From Gallionellaceae bacterium (GTDB taxonomy: Bacteria; Pseudomonadota; Gammaproteobacteria; Burkholderiales; Gallionellaceae): a stretch of 64,000 nucleotides of DNA. The notes under the pieces were generated by a model. The model was given only the letters and a program-made list of their open reading frames with translations, did no database searches and had not been told where the DNA came from. The stretch covers positions 1 through 64,000 of the forward strand of contig JAIELH010000056.1 in the NCBI GenBank assembly GCA_019753125.1, in the 5' to 3' direction. The number at the start of each line of letters is the position of its first letter. Within the stretch, counting starts at the first letter, position 1. The translations under genes were made by a program, and so were the position numbers. Of the stretch, positions 21,841 through 34,802 are shown piece after piece.

Positions 21841-23732
21841 TTTTGTGTTTGCCTGCCATCTTGAAAACCGCGCTTGAGATGCACCAGCAACAAAGAAATC
21901 GCTGCTGGCGTAATGCCCGATATGCGCGCGGCCTGGCCTATGGTTTCCGGCTTGTGCCGGTTAAGCTTTTGCTGCACCTCTATGGACAATCCTCGCACTT
22001 CACGATAATCCAGATTATCCGGCAACCCCAGTATTTCATACTGCTCGTTGCGCTCGATTTCTTCGCGTTGCCGCTCAATATAGCCGTGATATTTCGCCTG
22101 TATCTCCACCTGTTCGGCAACTTTTTCATCGGCCACGCCCTCGCCCGCACCGGGCAAAGTCAACAGGCTGCCGTAATTTACATCCGGGCGGCGCAGCAAT
22201 TCATGCAGCGAATACTCGCGTTCAATCGGTTTGCCCAATACGCGCACCGCGTCCTGCTCCGGCAGGTTGCGCGGATTTACCCACGTGCTGCGCAAGCGTT
22301 CCTGCTCGCGTGCAATGGCCTCGCGTTTTTTATCAAACATCTGCCAGCGTGCATCATCCACGATACCGAGCCTGCGACCGATCTCCGTCAGGCGCAAATC
22401 GGCATTGTCTTCACGCAACTGCAAACGGTACTCTGCCCGGCTGGTGAACATGCGATAAGGTTCCGTTGCCCCGGAAGTGATCAGGTCATCCACCATCACA
22501 CCCAGATACGCCTCGTCACGGCGCGGGCACCAGGCATCACGTCCGCGCACTTGCAGTGCGGCATTGAGCCCGGCCAATAAACCTTGCGCGGCGGCCTCTT
22601 CATAACCGGTTGTGCCGTTGATCTGCCCGGCAAAAAACAAACCCTGTATCGCTTTGGTCTCCAGCGAGCTTTTCAGATCGCGCGGATCGAAATAGTCATA
22701 TTCAATGGCATAACCGGGACGCAGGATATGCGCGCTTTCCAGCCCCTTGATGGAGCGCACCAAATTCAACTGCACATCGAACGGCAAACTGGTGGAAATT
22801 CCGTTGGGATATACCTCATGCGTCGTCAAACCTTCCGGCTCAAGAAAAATCTGGTGCGAACGCTTGTCGGCAAAACGTGTGATTTTGTCTTCGATGGATG
22901 GGCAGTAACGCGGTCCAACCCCTTCGATCACCCCGGTAAACAGCGGCGATCGGTCCAGCCCTCCACGAATGATATCGTGTGTGTGCTGATTGGTTTCCGT
23001 AATCCAGCATGGCAATTGCCGCGGATGTTGGGCAGCATTACCCATAAACGAAAATACCGGTACAGGGTCGTCACCCCACTGTTCCTGCATCACAGAATAA
23101 TCGATGGTTCGCCCATCAATGCGCGGCGGGGTACCGGTTTTCAACCTGCCCGCCGGGAGATTCAACTCGCGCAGCCGGTGCGCCAGCCGGACAGAAGGCG
23201 GGTCGCCCGCCCTGCCTGCCGGATAATTTACCTGCCCGACATGAATCAACCCGGACAAAAACGTGCCAGCTGTCAGCACCACCGTTTTTGCCTGAAAATG
23301 CAGCCCCAGCTGCGTAACCACTCCGCACGCACGGCCTTGCTCGATCAGCAAATCATCTACCGCTTGCTGAAACAGCCATAGATTGGCCTGGCTTTCCAGA
23401 CGCGAACGTATTGCCTGCTTGTACAACATTCGGTCGGCCTGCGCGCGCGTGGCGCGCACTGCCGGGCCTTTGCTGGAATTCAAGACACGAAACTGGATAC
23501 CGCCCTCATCGGTGGCCGCCGCCATTGCGCCGCCAAGCGCATCCACCTCTTTCACCAGATGACCCTTGCCGATCCCGCCTATCGACGGGTTGCAGGACAT
23601 CTGCCCCAGCGTTTCGATATTGTGATTTAGCAGCAGAGTATTACAGCCGGCGCGCGCGCTGGCCAAGGCCGCCTCGGTGCCGGCGTGCCCTCCGCCCACC
23701 ACAATCACATCAAAAACATCAGGAAATGTCAT
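21831..23732 (-). CDS. mnmG: tRNA U34 cmnm5 synthase subunit MnmG
   Basis: FAD-dependent partner of MnmE in making cmnm5U at tRNA wobble U34; 633 residues. FAD binding is shown by [18 protein letters not shown] near the N-terminus. Other family blocks are [40 protein letters not shown] and ITGYEEA-like [13 protein letters not shown]. The chosen ATG at 23732 gives the usual start; a longer frame runs upstream through the parS site. It lies 88 bases after mnmE. Confidence 0.97.
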   Translation of the reverse strand: MTFPDVFDVIVVGGGHAGTEAALASARAGCNTLLLNHNIETLGQMSCNPSIGGIGKGHLVKEVDALGGAMAAATDEGGIQFRVLNSSKGPAVRATRAQADRMLYKQAIRSRLESQANLWLFQQAVDDLLIEQGRACGVVTQLGLHFQAKTVVLTAGTFLSGLIHVGQVNYPAGRAGDPPSVRLAHRLRELNLPAGRLKTGTPPRIDGRTIDYSVMQEQWGDDPVPVFSFMGNAAQHPRQLPCWITETNQHTHDIIRGGLDRSPLFTGVIEGVGPRYCPSIEDKITRFADKRSHQIFLEPEGLTTHEVYPNGISTSLPFDVQLNLVRSIKGLESAHILRPGYAIEYDYFDPRDLKSSLETKAIQGLFFAGQINGTTGYEEAAAQGLLAGLNAALQVRGRDAWCPRRDEAYLGVMVDDLITSGATEPYRMFTSRAEYRLQLREDNADLRLTEIGRRLGIVDDARWQMFDKKREAIAREQERLRSTWVNPRNLPEQDAVRVLGKPIEREYSLHELLRRPDVNYGSLLTLPGAGEGVADEKVAEQVEIQAKYHGYIERQREEIERNEQYEILGLPDNLDYREVRGLSIEVQQKLNRHKPETIGQAARISGITPAAISLLLVHLKRGFQDGRQTQKCA

Positions 23733-23795
23733 GCTGCCGCCATTTTGCAAAGGACGCGCATCATACAACAGCACGCAGGGAAATCCCAAACGCAT

Positions 23796-23811
23796 TGTTT
23801 CACGTGAAACA
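23796..23811. promoter_or_regulatory. parS site (ParB binding)
   Basis: The perfect 16-base palindrome TGTTTCACGTGAAACA matches the bacterial parS consensus exactly. It lies in the mnmE-mnmG gap, 2.6 kb from parA and about 5 kb left of oriC. Confidence 0.96.
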
Positions 23812-23819
23812 TGGCCCGG

Positions 23820-25166
23820 CTATTTTCCGATACAGAACCTGCCGAAAATTTCGCCCAGCAAATCGTCCGGAGTAAACTCTCCGGTAATCTCGTTCAGGGC
23901 CCGTTGCGCCAAGCGCAACTCCTCAGCGAACAGCTCGGCGCGGGACAACACCACCTCCGCCTGCGCCAGATGCACTTGCGCCTGCGCCAAGGCGCGCAGG
24001 TGCCGCTCACGGGCCATAAAAGCGCCCCCTTCCTGATCTCGCCAGCCTATCGCCTCCAGCAGCTTGCTACGCAACTCTTCAATTCCGGTGCCGCTCCTGG
24101 CCGATACAAACACGCCCGCCGGCACAGCCGGCATATTGCCGCCCAGCAAATCGGCCTTGTTATATACCAGCAGTCGTGGCGTATCAACGGGCAGCTCTTC
24201 GAGAATCATCTCATCCTGCGGTGTCATGCCCTTGCTGGCATCCAGCAACAGCAAAATCAGGTCAGCCTTGCCCAGGGTCTGGCGGGCTCGTTCAATACCC
24301 ATATTTTCTACCGCATCCTGTGATTCACGCAGGCCGGCAGTGTCCATGATATGCAAGGGCACGCCGCGAATTTGAATAATCTGGCGAATAACGTCGCGCG
24401 TCGTACCGGGAATATCACTGACAAGCGCCACCTCTTCCCCGGACAAACAGTTCAACAGGCTGGATTTGCCGACATTTGGCTGCCCGGCAATAGCCACATG
24501 CACGCCTTCGCGTAACAGGCTACCCTGCTTTGCAGTGTCCAGTGTGTGTTGTAATCTGGATCGAATACAGCTTAGTGCGGTATTGCGCCGCTCGAAGTTG
24601 ATCGCGTCCACCTCCTCTTCCGGGAAGTCCAGCATTGCCTCGACCAGCATGCGCAGCTGGATCAATTCGTCAACCAGCACATGAATGGCGGCGGAAAACT
24701 CCCCGCGCAAGGAACGTAGCGCACTGCGCGCCGCCTCGCTGGTATTGGCATCGATCAGGTCGACAACGCTTTCTGCTTGCGCCAGATCCAGCTTGTTATT
24801 CAAAAAGGCCCGGCACGTAAATTCACCCGGTTGCGCCAACCGTGCGCCCAAGTCAAGACAGCGCTGCAACACCATTTGCAGCACCGCCGAGCCGCCATGC
24901 CCTTGCAGCTCGAGCACATCTTCTCCGGTGTAGGAATGTGGCGCAGGAAAATACAAAGCGATACCCTGATCCATAGGGTCGCCATTTTTATCCAGGAAAT
25001 TGCTGTAAGCAGCATGGCGCGCCATAGGCAACCGGCCCAGGACGGCGACAGCCAATGCTGTAATATTTTGCCCGGATATCCGCACCACCCCGATACCGCC
25101 GCGCCCTTGAGCGGTGGCAATGGCGGCAATGGTTTCAGCGTTTGGCGGCAATGCCTTTGCTCTCAT
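23820..25166 (-). CDS. mnmE: tRNA modification GTPase MnmE
   Basis: MnmE (448 residues) works with MnmG on tRNA U34. The N-terminal folate-binding domain ([20 protein letters not shown]) is followed by a G domain with [20 protein letters not shown] and YNKADL. The C-terminal CxGK motif is FCIGK. The start at 25166 overlaps the end of yidC by 32 bases; a TTG four codons further in would shorten the overlap to 20 bases. Confidence 0.97.
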   Translation of the reverse strand: MRAKALPPNAETIAAIATAQGRGGIGVVRISGQNITALAVAVLGRLPMARHAAYSNFLDKNGDPMDQGIALYFPAPHSYTGEDVLELQGHGGSAVLQMVLQRCLDLGARLAQPGEFTCRAFLNNKLDLAQAESVVDLIDANTSEAARSALRSLRGEFSAAIHVLVDELIQLRMLVEAMLDFPEEEVDAINFERRNTALSCIRSRLQHTLDTAKQGSLLREGVHVAIAGQPNVGKSSLLNCLSGEEVALVSDIPGTTRDVIRQIIQIRGVPLHIMDTAGLRESQDAVENMGIERARQTLGKADLILLLLDASKGMTPQDEMILEELPVDTPRLLVYNKADLLGGNMPAVPAGVFVSARSGTGIEELRSKLLEAIGWRDQEGGAFMARERHLRALAQAQVHLAQAEVVLSRAELFAEELRLAQRALNEITGEFTPDDLLGEIFGRFCIGK

Positions 25167-26778
25167 CCTCGGCGGCCTTGGTAATGTACCATTGCTGCGC
25201 GATGGAAAGAATATTGTTCACGATGGAGTACAGCACCAACCCTGCCGGGAAAAAGAAGAAAATAATACTGAAAACAATCGGCATGATTTGCATCACCTTG
25301 GCCTGCATGGGGTCCGGTGGCGTCGGATTGAGGCGCATCTGAATAATCATGCTCGCACCCATTATTATGGGCAGAACATAATAAGGATCGGCTGCCGACA
25401 AATCGGTTATCCAGCCAAAAAATGGCGCGTAGCGCATCTCGACACTCGCCAGGATCGACCAGTACAGCGCAATAAATACCGGAATTTGAATCACCACCGG
25501 CAAACAACCGCCCAATGGATTGATTTTTTCGGTTTTATACAACTCCATCATGGCTTTATTCAATTGCTCACGATCATCGGCATATTGCTGCTTGATCTTT
25601 TCCAGTTTTGGAGCAACAACGCGCATCTTGGCCATGGAACGATAACTCGCTGCAGATAATGGGAAAAACGCGAGTTTAATCAGTACCGTTAACAAAATGA
25701 TAGCAACGCCCCAGTTGTGCACAAAGCTTTGCAACAATGCCATTAACCAAAAAATTGGCGTAGCAATGACAGTTAACCAGCCATAATCAACCGTCAACCC
25801 AAGCCCGGGAGCGATTTTATCCAGGCTCGACTGAGCGGGCCCCGCATAAAGCGGCACACTGATAACCGCCTTTTGACCAGGAGCAATCGCCGGCACAGGC
25901 AACACCACCCCCGCTGAATATAGTCCGCCGTCCAGCTTACGGGTAAAAAATTCACGGTTTGCCTTGTCTTTCGGTAGCCATGCCGCAACAAAATAATGCT
26001 GCAACATGCCAATCCAACCATTATCAGAATCTTTGGGGTATTCCACCTTACCCTTATCTATAGTAGAAAATTCCACTTTCTGGAATTTTTCCTTTTCCGT
26101 ATAAACCGCAGGTCCGGTGTATGTAGGCACCAACTTAGACGCCCCTTCTGGGGGCGCGCTATCACGCAGCAACTGGAAATATGCCGAAGCATTTAATGGC
26201 GTATTACCTCCGTTATCAATCTCATACGCCACATCGACCAGGTAACTGTCTTTCTGAAAAGTAAGCACCTTGGCTATCTTGACCCCGCTCAAACTGGTCG
26301 CTGCCAATCGCACCTGAACACGATCAGCCTTATCAGCCAAACTATATACATCCCGCTCGGCAACAAACAGGCTATTGTGATTGGGCAGCCCTTCGCCCAA
26401 CAAACCGCTCTGCGCTATGTAATTATGTGTACCGGCCCCTTTTTGAAACAACACAAAAGGTTTATTTTTATCTTGCCCATCTGGATGCTGCAGCAAAGCC
26501 AACCGCTGGATATCTCCCCCAACCGTATTGATTTCTGCTTCCAGAAAATTGGTTTTGACTTGTATTATTTTCCCCGCCGCTTGTGCAGGTAACGGCTGGT
26601 TAACAGCCACCTTTTCGATGACCGCAGAAGTAGCTGCCTGTGGTTTTGGCAATCCTTCATTTGCAACAACATTTTGTTGGATATACTGTTCAGGGTGCTG
26701 ATAGCGCTGCCATCCATCCCATACCAGCGCCAGCGAAAAGGCAAAAATCAAGAATAAGAAAAGTCTTTGAAGGTCCAT
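25135..26778 (-). CDS. yidC: Membrane protein insertase YidC
   Basis: YidC (547 residues) inserts proteins into the inner membrane, including Fo subunit c encoded downstream. The first helix ([18 protein letters not shown]) is followed by a large periplasmic domain (about 30-340) and the conserved five-helix core with [20 protein letters not shown] and [17 protein letters not shown]. It sits in the conserved rpmH-rnpA-yidD-yidC-mnmE order. Confidence 0.98.
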   Translation of the reverse strand: MDLQRLFLFLIFAFSLALVWDGWQRYQHPEQYIQQNVVANEGLPKPQAATSAVIEKVAVNQPLPAQAAGKIIQVKTNFLEAEINTVGGDIQRLALLQHPDGQDKNKPFVLFQKGAGTHNYIAQSGLLGEGLPNHNSLFVAERDVYSLADKADRVQVRLAATSLSGVKIAKVLTFQKDSYLVDVAYEIDNGGNTPLNASAYFQLLRDSAPPEGASKLVPTYTGPAVYTEKEKFQKVEFSTIDKGKVEYPKDSDNGWIGMLQHYFVAAWLPKDKANREFFTRKLDGGLYSAGVVLPVPAIAPGQKAVISVPLYAGPAQSSLDKIAPGLGLTVDYGWLTVIATPIFWLMALLQSFVHNWGVAIILLTVLIKLAFFPLSAASYRSMAKMRVVAPKLEKIKQQYADDREQLNKAMMELYKTEKINPLGGCLPVVIQIPVFIALYWSILASVEMRYAPFFGWITDLSAADPYYVLPIIMGASMIIQMRLNPTPPDPMQAKVMQIMPIVFSIIFFFFPAGLVLYSIVNNILSIAQQWYITKAAEDESKGIAAKR

Positions 26779-26792
26779 AGATCAGCCTGATA

Positions 26793-27002
26793 TTAAGGTA
26801 TTGGGTCGTACCCGCCGGGGTTCCATGGATTGCAGCGCAACAATCGCTTAGTGCCAAGCCACACCCCCTTTGCCACGCCATGTTTCGCCAAGGCATCACA
26901 GGCATAATGGGAACAAGTGGGAGTAAACCTGCATGTTGGTGGGCTAAGCGGACTAATCAAGTATTGATAGCCATGTATCAGCTTAATCATGATTCTGCGC
27001 AT
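26793..27002 (-). CDS. yidD: Membrane protein insertion efficiency factor YidD
   Basis: A 69-residue amphipathic protein of the YidD family. The hallmark is [20 protein letters not shown] followed by [11 protein letters not shown]. Three conserved Cys are present. It overlaps the 3' end of rnpA by 16 bases and precedes yidC by 14, so all three are coupled. Confidence 0.96.
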   Translation of the reverse strand: MRRIMIKLIHGYQYLISPLSPPTCRFTPTCSHYACDALAKHGVAKGVWLGTKRLLRCNPWNPGGYDPIP

Positions 27003-27361
27003 TGATTGTCTACCCTGCTAAACAACTTTTCAAGATCGCCGCGTTGCGCCGTGGGTTGCTGCAAATAAGCGTGCCTCACCACCACCACCACGTCCAGGCT
27101 GCGGTCCTTAACACAGTGTTGGCGAAAAACTTCACGCACCACTCTTTTAACGCAATTTCTGTCAACCGCTCTGGAAAGTGCTTTTTTACTTGCAATTATT
27201 CCGAGCCTGGCATTTTTCTTGTCATTGCGCCCGAAGAAAATCTTAAAACACCTGCCAGAAACACTTTTGGCTTTAACAACATGGTCAAAGCCATCCTCAA
27301 GCAACAACCTGTATTTAGCAGTAAATTCGGCGGATTTGCTACTATACAGCGAGTTTTGCAC
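26987..27361 (-). CDS. rnpA: Ribonuclease P protein component
   Basis: Protein subunit of RNase P, 124 residues; it helps the RNA cleave tRNA leaders. The RNR motif is [18 protein letters not shown]. The best start is a GTG inside the last codons of rpmH, giving a 20-base overlap in a different frame. That puts both genes under the same strong promoter. Confidence 0.94.
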   Translation of the reverse strand: MQNSLYSSKSAEFTAKYRLLLEDGFDHVVKAKSVSGRCFKIFFGRNDKKNARLGIIASKKALSRAVDRNCVKRVVREVFRQHCVKDRSLDVVVVVRHAYLQQPTAQRGDLEKLFSRVDNQCAES

Positions 27362-27476
27362 GGCCTTTAGCGCGGCGCGCGTTAATAACAGCGCGCCCTC
27401 CGCGCGTTTTCATGCGCACCAAAAAGCCATGGGTACGTTTTCTTTTGGTTACGGATGGTTGGTATGTGCGTTTCAT
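27342..27476 (-). CDS. rpmH: 50S ribosomal protein L34
   Basis: L34 of 44 residues, starting [18 protein letters not shown] and ending [11 protein letters not shown], the normal full sequence. It is too short for simple ORF filters. It is first in the operon toward atpC, behind a near-consensus promoter, and its end overlaps rnpA. Confidence 0.98.
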   Translation of the reverse strand: MKRTYQPSVTKRKRTHGFLVRMKTRGGRAVINARRAKGRAKLAV

Positions 27477-27506
27477 GTTTTTTCCTTGGTAAATCGTAAA
27501 ACATGC

Positions 27507-27535
27507 TATTACAAAGCGTTAAAGCGCAAGTGTCA
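27507..27535 (-). promoter_or_regulatory. Promoter for rpmH operon
   Basis: On the minus strand a perfect TTGACA (27530-27535) is followed after 17 bases by TGTAAT (27507-27512), about 30 bases before the rpmH start. This is a sigma-70 type promoter and is expected to be strong. Confidence 0.75.
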
Positions 27536-27556
27536 AGCTTAATTTACTTTCTTGCC

Positions 27557-27565
27557 TGTGGATAA
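27557..27565 (-). promoter_or_regulatory. DnaA box upstream of dnaA
   Basis: A perfect TTATCCACA box on the minus strand lies between the rpmH promoter and dnaA. It may serve dnaA autoregulation or extend the origin. Confidence 0.75.
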
Positions 27566-27627
27566 GTTTGCACTGTAGAATGGACCACATTACTACTGCA
27601 GCCAAAATATTTATTTCTATAACAGAT

Positions 27628-28983
27628 ATGCGGGACCTTTCTTTTTGGGATTCATGCCTCAACTCTTTCAAAAAGAGCTTGCCGCCTCAACAATATAGTT
27701 CATGGATAAAACCTTTGCTCTTAAAAAGCGAAGGGGAGTTTCTGGTTTTGACTGCGCCAAATAGCTTTACCCTGAAACTTGTTCAAGAACGGTTCTTGCC
27801 CGAAATTACCCGGCAAGCAAGTTTGGTATATTCCAAAATTCCCCAGTTTGAATTTCGAGTCCTTGAATCCGAAATATCCAACAAACCGCAAGAAGGCTTG
27901 CCTGATAAGAAAACAACCTCTGCCCCAGAAAACAAACCTAAAATTGAAACATCATTCCGCAGCTATGGGAAACTTAACTCTAATTTGACTTTTGATAATT
28001 TTGTCATAGGTAAAGCCAATCAATTGGCTTTTGCAGCCGCAACTCAAGTTGCCGAATTACCGGGCACATCTTATAACCCCCTATTCATATATGGCGGAGT
28101 CGGCTTGGGTAAAACGCACCTGATTCAAGCTATAGGTAATCAAATCAAGATCAACAATCCGCAGATGAAAATCTGCTATATGCATGCCGAACGATATGTT
28201 TCGGATGTTGTGCGTGCGTACCAATCCAATAAATTCGAGGAGTTCAAGCAGTATTACCACTCCCTGGATATTTTACTGATTGACGATATTCAATTTTTTG
28301 CCGGCAAAAATAAAACTCAGGAAGAATTTTTTTACGCATTCAATACACTGATTGATTCACATAAACAAGTCATTATGACTAGCGATACTTTTCCAAAGGA
28401 AATTGCAGGGCTTGATAATCGCCTGGTTTCTCGTTTTGGTTGGGGATTAACCGTTGCGATAGAACCGCCAGAGCTGGAAATGCGGGTTGCTATCCTGCTG
28501 AAAAAAGCCACTCTGGGTGGTTATTCACTTGACGAATCTGTTGCTTTTTTTGTTGCAAAACACGTAAATTCCAATATCAGGGAATTGGAAGGCGCTTTAA
28601 AACGTGTCGAGGCATATGCAAAATTTCATTGTCGTGCTATTTCCATTGAAACTGCCAAAGAAGCATTGAAAGATATTTTAATTGCGCAAAACAGGCAAAT
28701 TTCCATTGAAAACATACAAAAAACAGTGGCTGAATACTACCATATCAAATTAGTTGATCTGCTCTCCAAAAAAAGAACTCGCAACCTTACCCGGCCGCGG
28801 CAAATTGCCATGTCTCTTGCTCGTGAATTAACTTCAATGAGCTTACCTGAAATTGGCAAAGCCTTCGGTGGAAAAGATCATTCAACTGTAATACATGCTT
28901 GTAAAACAATTGAAAATCTTAAAGCTTCTGATACCGTAATAAACTCTGATCATAAAATATTGCTTCAAATATTACGGGGATAA
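27628..28983 (+). CDS. dnaA: Chromosomal replication initiator DnaA
   Basis: DnaA opens the origin. The protein has 451 residues if it starts at [16 protein letters not shown]. Domain I is followed by a linker, then AAA+ with Walker [14 protein letters not shown], Walker [11 protein letters not shown], and the C-terminal box-binding helix [19 protein letters not shown] followed by [11 protein letters not shown] longer frame begins at 27568, but its extra 20 residues do not look like DnaA. No good ribosome binding site precedes the chosen ATG. The gene is more AT-rich than the mnm and atp genes. Confidence 0.97.
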   Translation: MRDLSFWDSCLNSFKKSLPPQQYSSWIKPLLLKSEGEFLVLTAPNSFTLKLVQERFLPEITRQASLVYSKIPQFEFRVLESEISNKPQEGLPDKKTTSAPENKPKIETSFRSYGKLNSNLTFDNFVIGKANQLAFAAATQVAELPGTSYNPLFIYGGVGLGKTHLIQAIGNQIKINNPQMKICYMHAERYVSDVVRAYQSNKFEEFKQYYHSLDILLIDDIQFFAGKNKTQEEFFYAFNTLIDSHKQVIMTSDTFPKEIAGLDNRLVSRFGWGLTVAIEPPELEMRVAILLKKATLGGYSLDESVAFFVAKHVNSNIRELEGALKRVEAYAKFHCRAISIETAKEALKDILIAQNRQISIENIQKTVAEYYHIKLVDLLSKKRTRNLTRPRQIAMSLARELTSMSLPEIGKAFGGKDHSTVIHACKTIENLKASDTVINSDHKILLQILRG

Positions 28984-29181
28984 ATCAGTAAATTTAATGT
29001 GTATGAAATGTGGGTAAATTGGGTTCCCATGAGAAATATAAATTTATCCACAATATGAATACTATTTATCAACAGTTATCTTTTATAATTCAACATTAAG
29101 TATCTTTTTGTATAAAAAAAGTTTTTTCAGTTATCAACAGGATACCGGTCAGCTTACTAGTTATTGTTAAGGATTTATATT
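28984..29181. other. Replication origin oriC
   Basis: This 198-base AT-rich gap between dnaA and dnaN has three DnaA boxes in the same direction: a perfect TTATCCACA at 29044-29052 and TTATCAACA at 29066-29074 and 29131-29139. A fourth one-mismatch box faces the other way at 29009-29017. The T/A-rich stretch between the second and third boxes may be the unwinding element. Genes diverge from here: minus to the left, plus to the right. The position is standard for oriC. Confidence 0.88.
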
Positions 29182-30288
29182 ATGTTTATTGATGAAATAG
29201 ATAAAGAAACAATACTCAAACCATTACAAGTTGTAGTTGGTATTGTAGAAAGAAAGCAAACGTTGCCAATCTTGTCTAATATTTTGATTGAAAATCAAAA
29301 TGGAAGAATTCGCTTTACGGCAACTGACCTAGAAATTCAAATTACTACAATTACCAATACCAGTGATAAAAACGAGCAAAATAAAGCTATTACTGTTAAC
29401 GGAAAAAAATTACAGGAAATTTTACGTGTTCTTCCAGATTCCAGTAAAGTCACTATTGATATAAAAGAAAATAAAGCACAAATTAAATCCAATAAGAGTC
29501 GTTTTAGCTTGCAAACCTTACCGGCACAAGATTTCCCAAAACTGAACAACCAGTTAGAAAATTCAAAAACAATTACATTGCCGCAAAAAGAGTTAAAAAG
29601 CTTATTGTCTTCTGTCCAATATGCGATGGCACAACAGGATGTACGATATTATTTAAACGGAGTTTTATTGATTGTTGAAGGCAATAAACTTAAAGCAGTA
29701 GCCACTGATGGGCATAGATTGGCATATAACGCTGGAATAATTAATGGAGATTTTGAAAAACAAGAGATTATTTTGCCACGCAAAGCAGTAGTAGAATTAT
29801 CTAGGCTGTTGGCTGATAACGAAGAAATCGTAGAATTTGAATTTTCGCAGCAACAGGTAAAAGTTTCTTTTTCAGGCATTACGTTAATTACAAAAGTAAT
29901 TGATGGGAAATTTCCGGACTATGAGCGCGTCATACCAAAATACAGCAATCATCTCAGTATGGAACGAGTGCAGGTACAACAAGCCTTGCAACGGGCAGCA
30001 ATTTTGTCCAATGAGAAATTCAGAGGCGTTCGTTTTATATTGACTGAAAAAAACCTTAGTATTATCAGCAACAACAGCGAACAAGAAGAAGCACAGGAAG
30101 AAATAGAAACCGATTATCATGGCGAAGCACTGGACGTTGGTTTTAATGTCAATTACTTGATGGATGGATTAAACAATATTAGCAGTAGCACAGCCACCTT
30201 TTCTTTTGGCGATCCCAACAGCAGTATTTTGATGACAACACCAGATAATCAGGAATTTCGTTATGTTGTTATGCCCATGCGTATTTAA
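29182..30288 (+). CDS. dnaN: DNA polymerase III beta sliding clamp
   Basis: The processivity clamp, 368 residues from the ATG at 29182, behind TAAGGA. Family blocks include RKQTLPILSNILIE, TDLEIQI, VATDGHRLAY, FPDYERVIPK and the C-terminal YVVMPMRI. Codon use is strikingly A/T-rich compared with the rest of the window. It lies just right of oriC and ahead of gyrB. Confidence 0.98.
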   Translation: MFIDEIDKETILKPLQVVVGIVERKQTLPILSNILIENQNGRIRFTATDLEIQITTITNTSDKNEQNKAITVNGKKLQEILRVLPDSSKVTIDIKENKAQIKSNKSRFSLQTLPAQDFPKLNNQLENSKTITLPQKELKSLLSSVQYAMAQQDVRYYLNGVLLIVEGNKLKAVATDGHRLAYNAGIINGDFEKQEIILPRKAVVELSRLLADNEEIVEFEFSQQQVKVSFSGITLITKVIDGKFPDYERVIPKYSNHLSMERVQVQQALQRAAILSNEKFRGVRFILTEKNLSIISNNSEQEEAQEEIETDYHGEALDVGFNVNYLMDGLNNISSSTATFSFGDPNSSILMTTPDNQEFRYVVMPMRI

Positions 30289-30309
30289 CAACAAGTTGCA
30301 AGCCATTTA

Positions 30310-30331
30310 AAACGGCAGTCAGCTGCCGTTT
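30310..30331. terminator. Hairpin after dnaN, possible terminator
   Basis: A perfect nine-pair stem (AAACGGCAG with CTGCCGTTT) and a TCAG loop lies 21 bases after the dnaN stop. The 3' arm ends in TTT but no long T tract follows, so termination may be weak. Confidence 0.5.
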
Positions 30332-30410
30332 CAGGATAAATTCACGATTTGAGAAATAGATGCCTCATCGATATTGCTGTGTTCGAAACAGCAGCGTTCG
30401 GGTGTTTTAA

Positions 30411-32828
<2,418 letters not shown>

Positions 32829-32879
32829 ATCATACACACCCAGATACACTTCTTTTACGAGAGTCGTTGTCTTCCAATT

Positions 32880-32909
32880 GGCGGGAAGCTGTTGCCGCAC
32901 TTCCCCGCC
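32880..32909. terminator. Hairpin after gyrB, weak terminator candidate
   Basis: GGCGGGAAG can pair with CTTCCCCGCC across a short loop, with one bulged C. It lies in the 118-base gap between gyrB and the radical SAM gene. There is no T tract, so this is only a candidate. Confidence 0.3.
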
Positions 32910-32946
32910 ACAGATATAACATTCAAACCAGAAACCAGATTTAACC

Positions 32947-34122
32947 ATGTCCATTCCAATGACATTTTTTCCTCAACGTTCCGAAGAAATCACCGGAGCG
33001 GCCTCAGAAATTTCCCCTATTGTAGGGGATCGCGTGGAGCTGCAACTGCTTACCACTTTGACGTGCAACCTGAAATGCACTTATTGCTCGCTTGGCGTAG
33101 GCGATATGGTCGGTTCACAAGGCAAGGTCTCTTATACGATCGATGTTCTGGATGCTTTCATCAAGAAGCATCTCGCCTCCCATGAGGTTTATGTCACTTT
33201 TTATGGTGGTGAACCGACCTTAAACCTTGATTTCATAAAAGAAGTCATGGAGCGCTATCCGACTTTCCGCTTCCAGCTTCAGACTAACGGCACATTGTTG
33301 GATGGCCTGCCAGATAGTGTTTTAGCAAACCTTTCCAATATCCTGCTTTCGATAGATGGCGGCGAGGAAATCACCGATGGTTTTCGTGGGCGCGGTGTAT
33401 ATCGGCAGGTGGTCAAGAATACCCAGGCGGTGCGCGACCGGATGAAAGGCTCTTTCACGGCGCGCGTGACCTGGAGCAGCGAGAGTACTTCGTTTGAAGA
33501 ACTGGATGAGCTGGCAGACACATTCGATTACGTATATTTCCAGTTTGTTGCCGGGGAAGGCACTTATACGCCCGCCGCAATGGAGAAGAAAAAAGCGGTG
33601 ATCACACAGTTGGTGGACAAATTTTTTTCCAGCAAAGAGTTATATCCCATCATCCCGATCATGGGGGTCGTGCGCAACAAGGTGCTGCCGACCCGGGCAA
33701 CCGAGCTATATCATGGGAAAACCCAATGCCGCGTATCCACCCATATTCTCAACGTGATGCCGGACGGCAAGATTTATCCCTGCCCGGACATGATGTATGT
33801 GCCGGAAATGCTGCAAGGCAACCTGATCGAAAATTGGCTCAAGCCCAGCCCATTGCAGCCGCATCCCAATATGCCGTGTGATACATGTGAAGCGCAGCCA
33901 TGGTGCAGGGGCAATTGCCTGAAGAATCTTTATCTGGCGTACGTGAAAAACGACAGCAACTATCGCACTAAAGTTGTCGAGCCGATTTGCGAGCTGGTGA
34001 GATTTTTGGGCAGGGAAATAGACCGCCACAACCCGCAGGCCTGGTATGCAAAAGCCCCCTTGGATGTGCGCAAGACCTTGCGTGATTGCGAGGTTTACGA
34101 ATATGTGGAAATCATGCCTTGA
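32947..34122 (+). CDS. Radical SAM/SPASM enzyme, substrate unknown
   Basis: A 391-residue radical SAM protein. The 4Fe-4S cluster motif CNLKCTYC is near residue 40, followed by FYGGEPTLN and QTNGTLL. The C-terminal SPASM region has the Cys pattern TQC, YPCPD, CDTCEAQPWCRGNC and PIC, enough for extra clusters. SPASM proteins usually modify peptides or mature enzymes. No convincing small precursor peptide or partner is found on either side: gyrB lies upstream and the folate gene 45 bases downstream. The specific family cannot be named from sequence alone. No clear ribosome binding site precedes the ATG. Confidence 0.85.
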   Translation: MSIPMTFFPQRSEEITGAASEISPIVGDRVELQLLTTLTCNLKCTYCSLGVGDMVGSQGKVSYTIDVLDAFIKKHLASHEVYVTFYGGEPTLNLDFIKEVMERYPTFRFQLQTNGTLLDGLPDSVLANLSNILLSIDGGEEITDGFRGRGVYRQVVKNTQAVRDRMKGSFTARVTWSSESTSFEELDELADTFDYVYFQFVAGEGTYTPAAMEKKKAVITQLVDKFFSSKELYPIIPIMGVVRNKVLPTRATELYHGKTQCRVSTHILNVMPDGKIYPCPDMMYVPEMLQGNLIENWLKPSPLQPHPNMPCDTCEAQPWCRGNCLKNLYLAYVKNDSNYRTKVVEPICELVRFLGREIDRHNPQAWYAKAPLDVRKTLRDCEVYEYVEIMP

Positions 34123-34167
34123 GGCGATAGTAACGCCACGCGAAATTGCGCAAATACCGGATACGGG

Positions 34168-34776
34168 ATGAATCCAACCAAGTCAGGCATCAGAAAAACC
34201 ATCTGTTCGCTGCGGGAACAGCTTTTACCCGAGGTGCGGGCAGCCTATAGCACGGCAATTACTGAGCGTTTGGTGCAACTTGCCGAATACCGGCAGGCCG
34301 GCACCGTGCTGGGCTACATGAATTTCGGCGCGGAGTTCGCCAGCGAGATGTGGATCGCTCATGTATTGGCGGAGGGTAAACGGCTCGTTTTGCCCAAGGT
34401 AAATCATCACACCAACCACCTCGATTTATACCGCGTGGACGACCCGGATAACCAATTGGCACAAGGTCTGTGGGGAATACGCGAGCCTATCGTTGAACGC
34501 TGTGAACGGGTAAGCACCCTGAATGAGGTAGAATTTATCCTCCTGCCGGGTGTGGCATTTGCCCGTGATGGCAGTCGGCTGGGCTACGGTGGCGGATTTT
34601 ACGACAAATTATTGTCTCGTCCGGGTGGTATAAAGGGCGGCGTACGCCGCCCTGTGCTGTTTGCCGCAGCGTTTGCGCTGCAAATTGTTGAACATATCCC
34701 GCAGGAAGCGACCGATATCAAAGTCGATTGGATAGTGACCGAGCAAGAAACAATTGTTTGTTCGGCGCAAGAATGA
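34168..34776 (+). CDS. 5-formyltetrahydrofolate cyclo-ligase
   Basis: A 202-residue enzyme that converts 5-formyl-THF to 5,10-methenyl-THF with ATP (also called MTHFS, YgfA or Fau). The active-site block LLPGVAFARDGSRLGYGGGF and YDKLL are clear. The N-terminal RKTICSLREQL is typical. It ends 26 bases before aceE. Its place between a radical SAM gene and aceE is not a standard arrangement. Confidence 0.94.
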   Translation: MNPTKSGIRKTICSLREQLLPEVRAAYSTAITERLVQLAEYRQAGTVLGYMNFGAEFASEMWIAHVLAEGKRLVLPKVNHHTNHLDLYRVDDPDNQLAQGLWGIREPIVERCERVSTLNEVEFILLPGVAFARDGSRLGYGGGFYDKLLSRPGGIKGGVRRPVLFAAAFALQIVEHIPQEATDIKVDWIVTEQETIVCSAQE

Positions 34777-34802
34777 CACCACGGCAATGGATGGAGGGAG
34801 AG

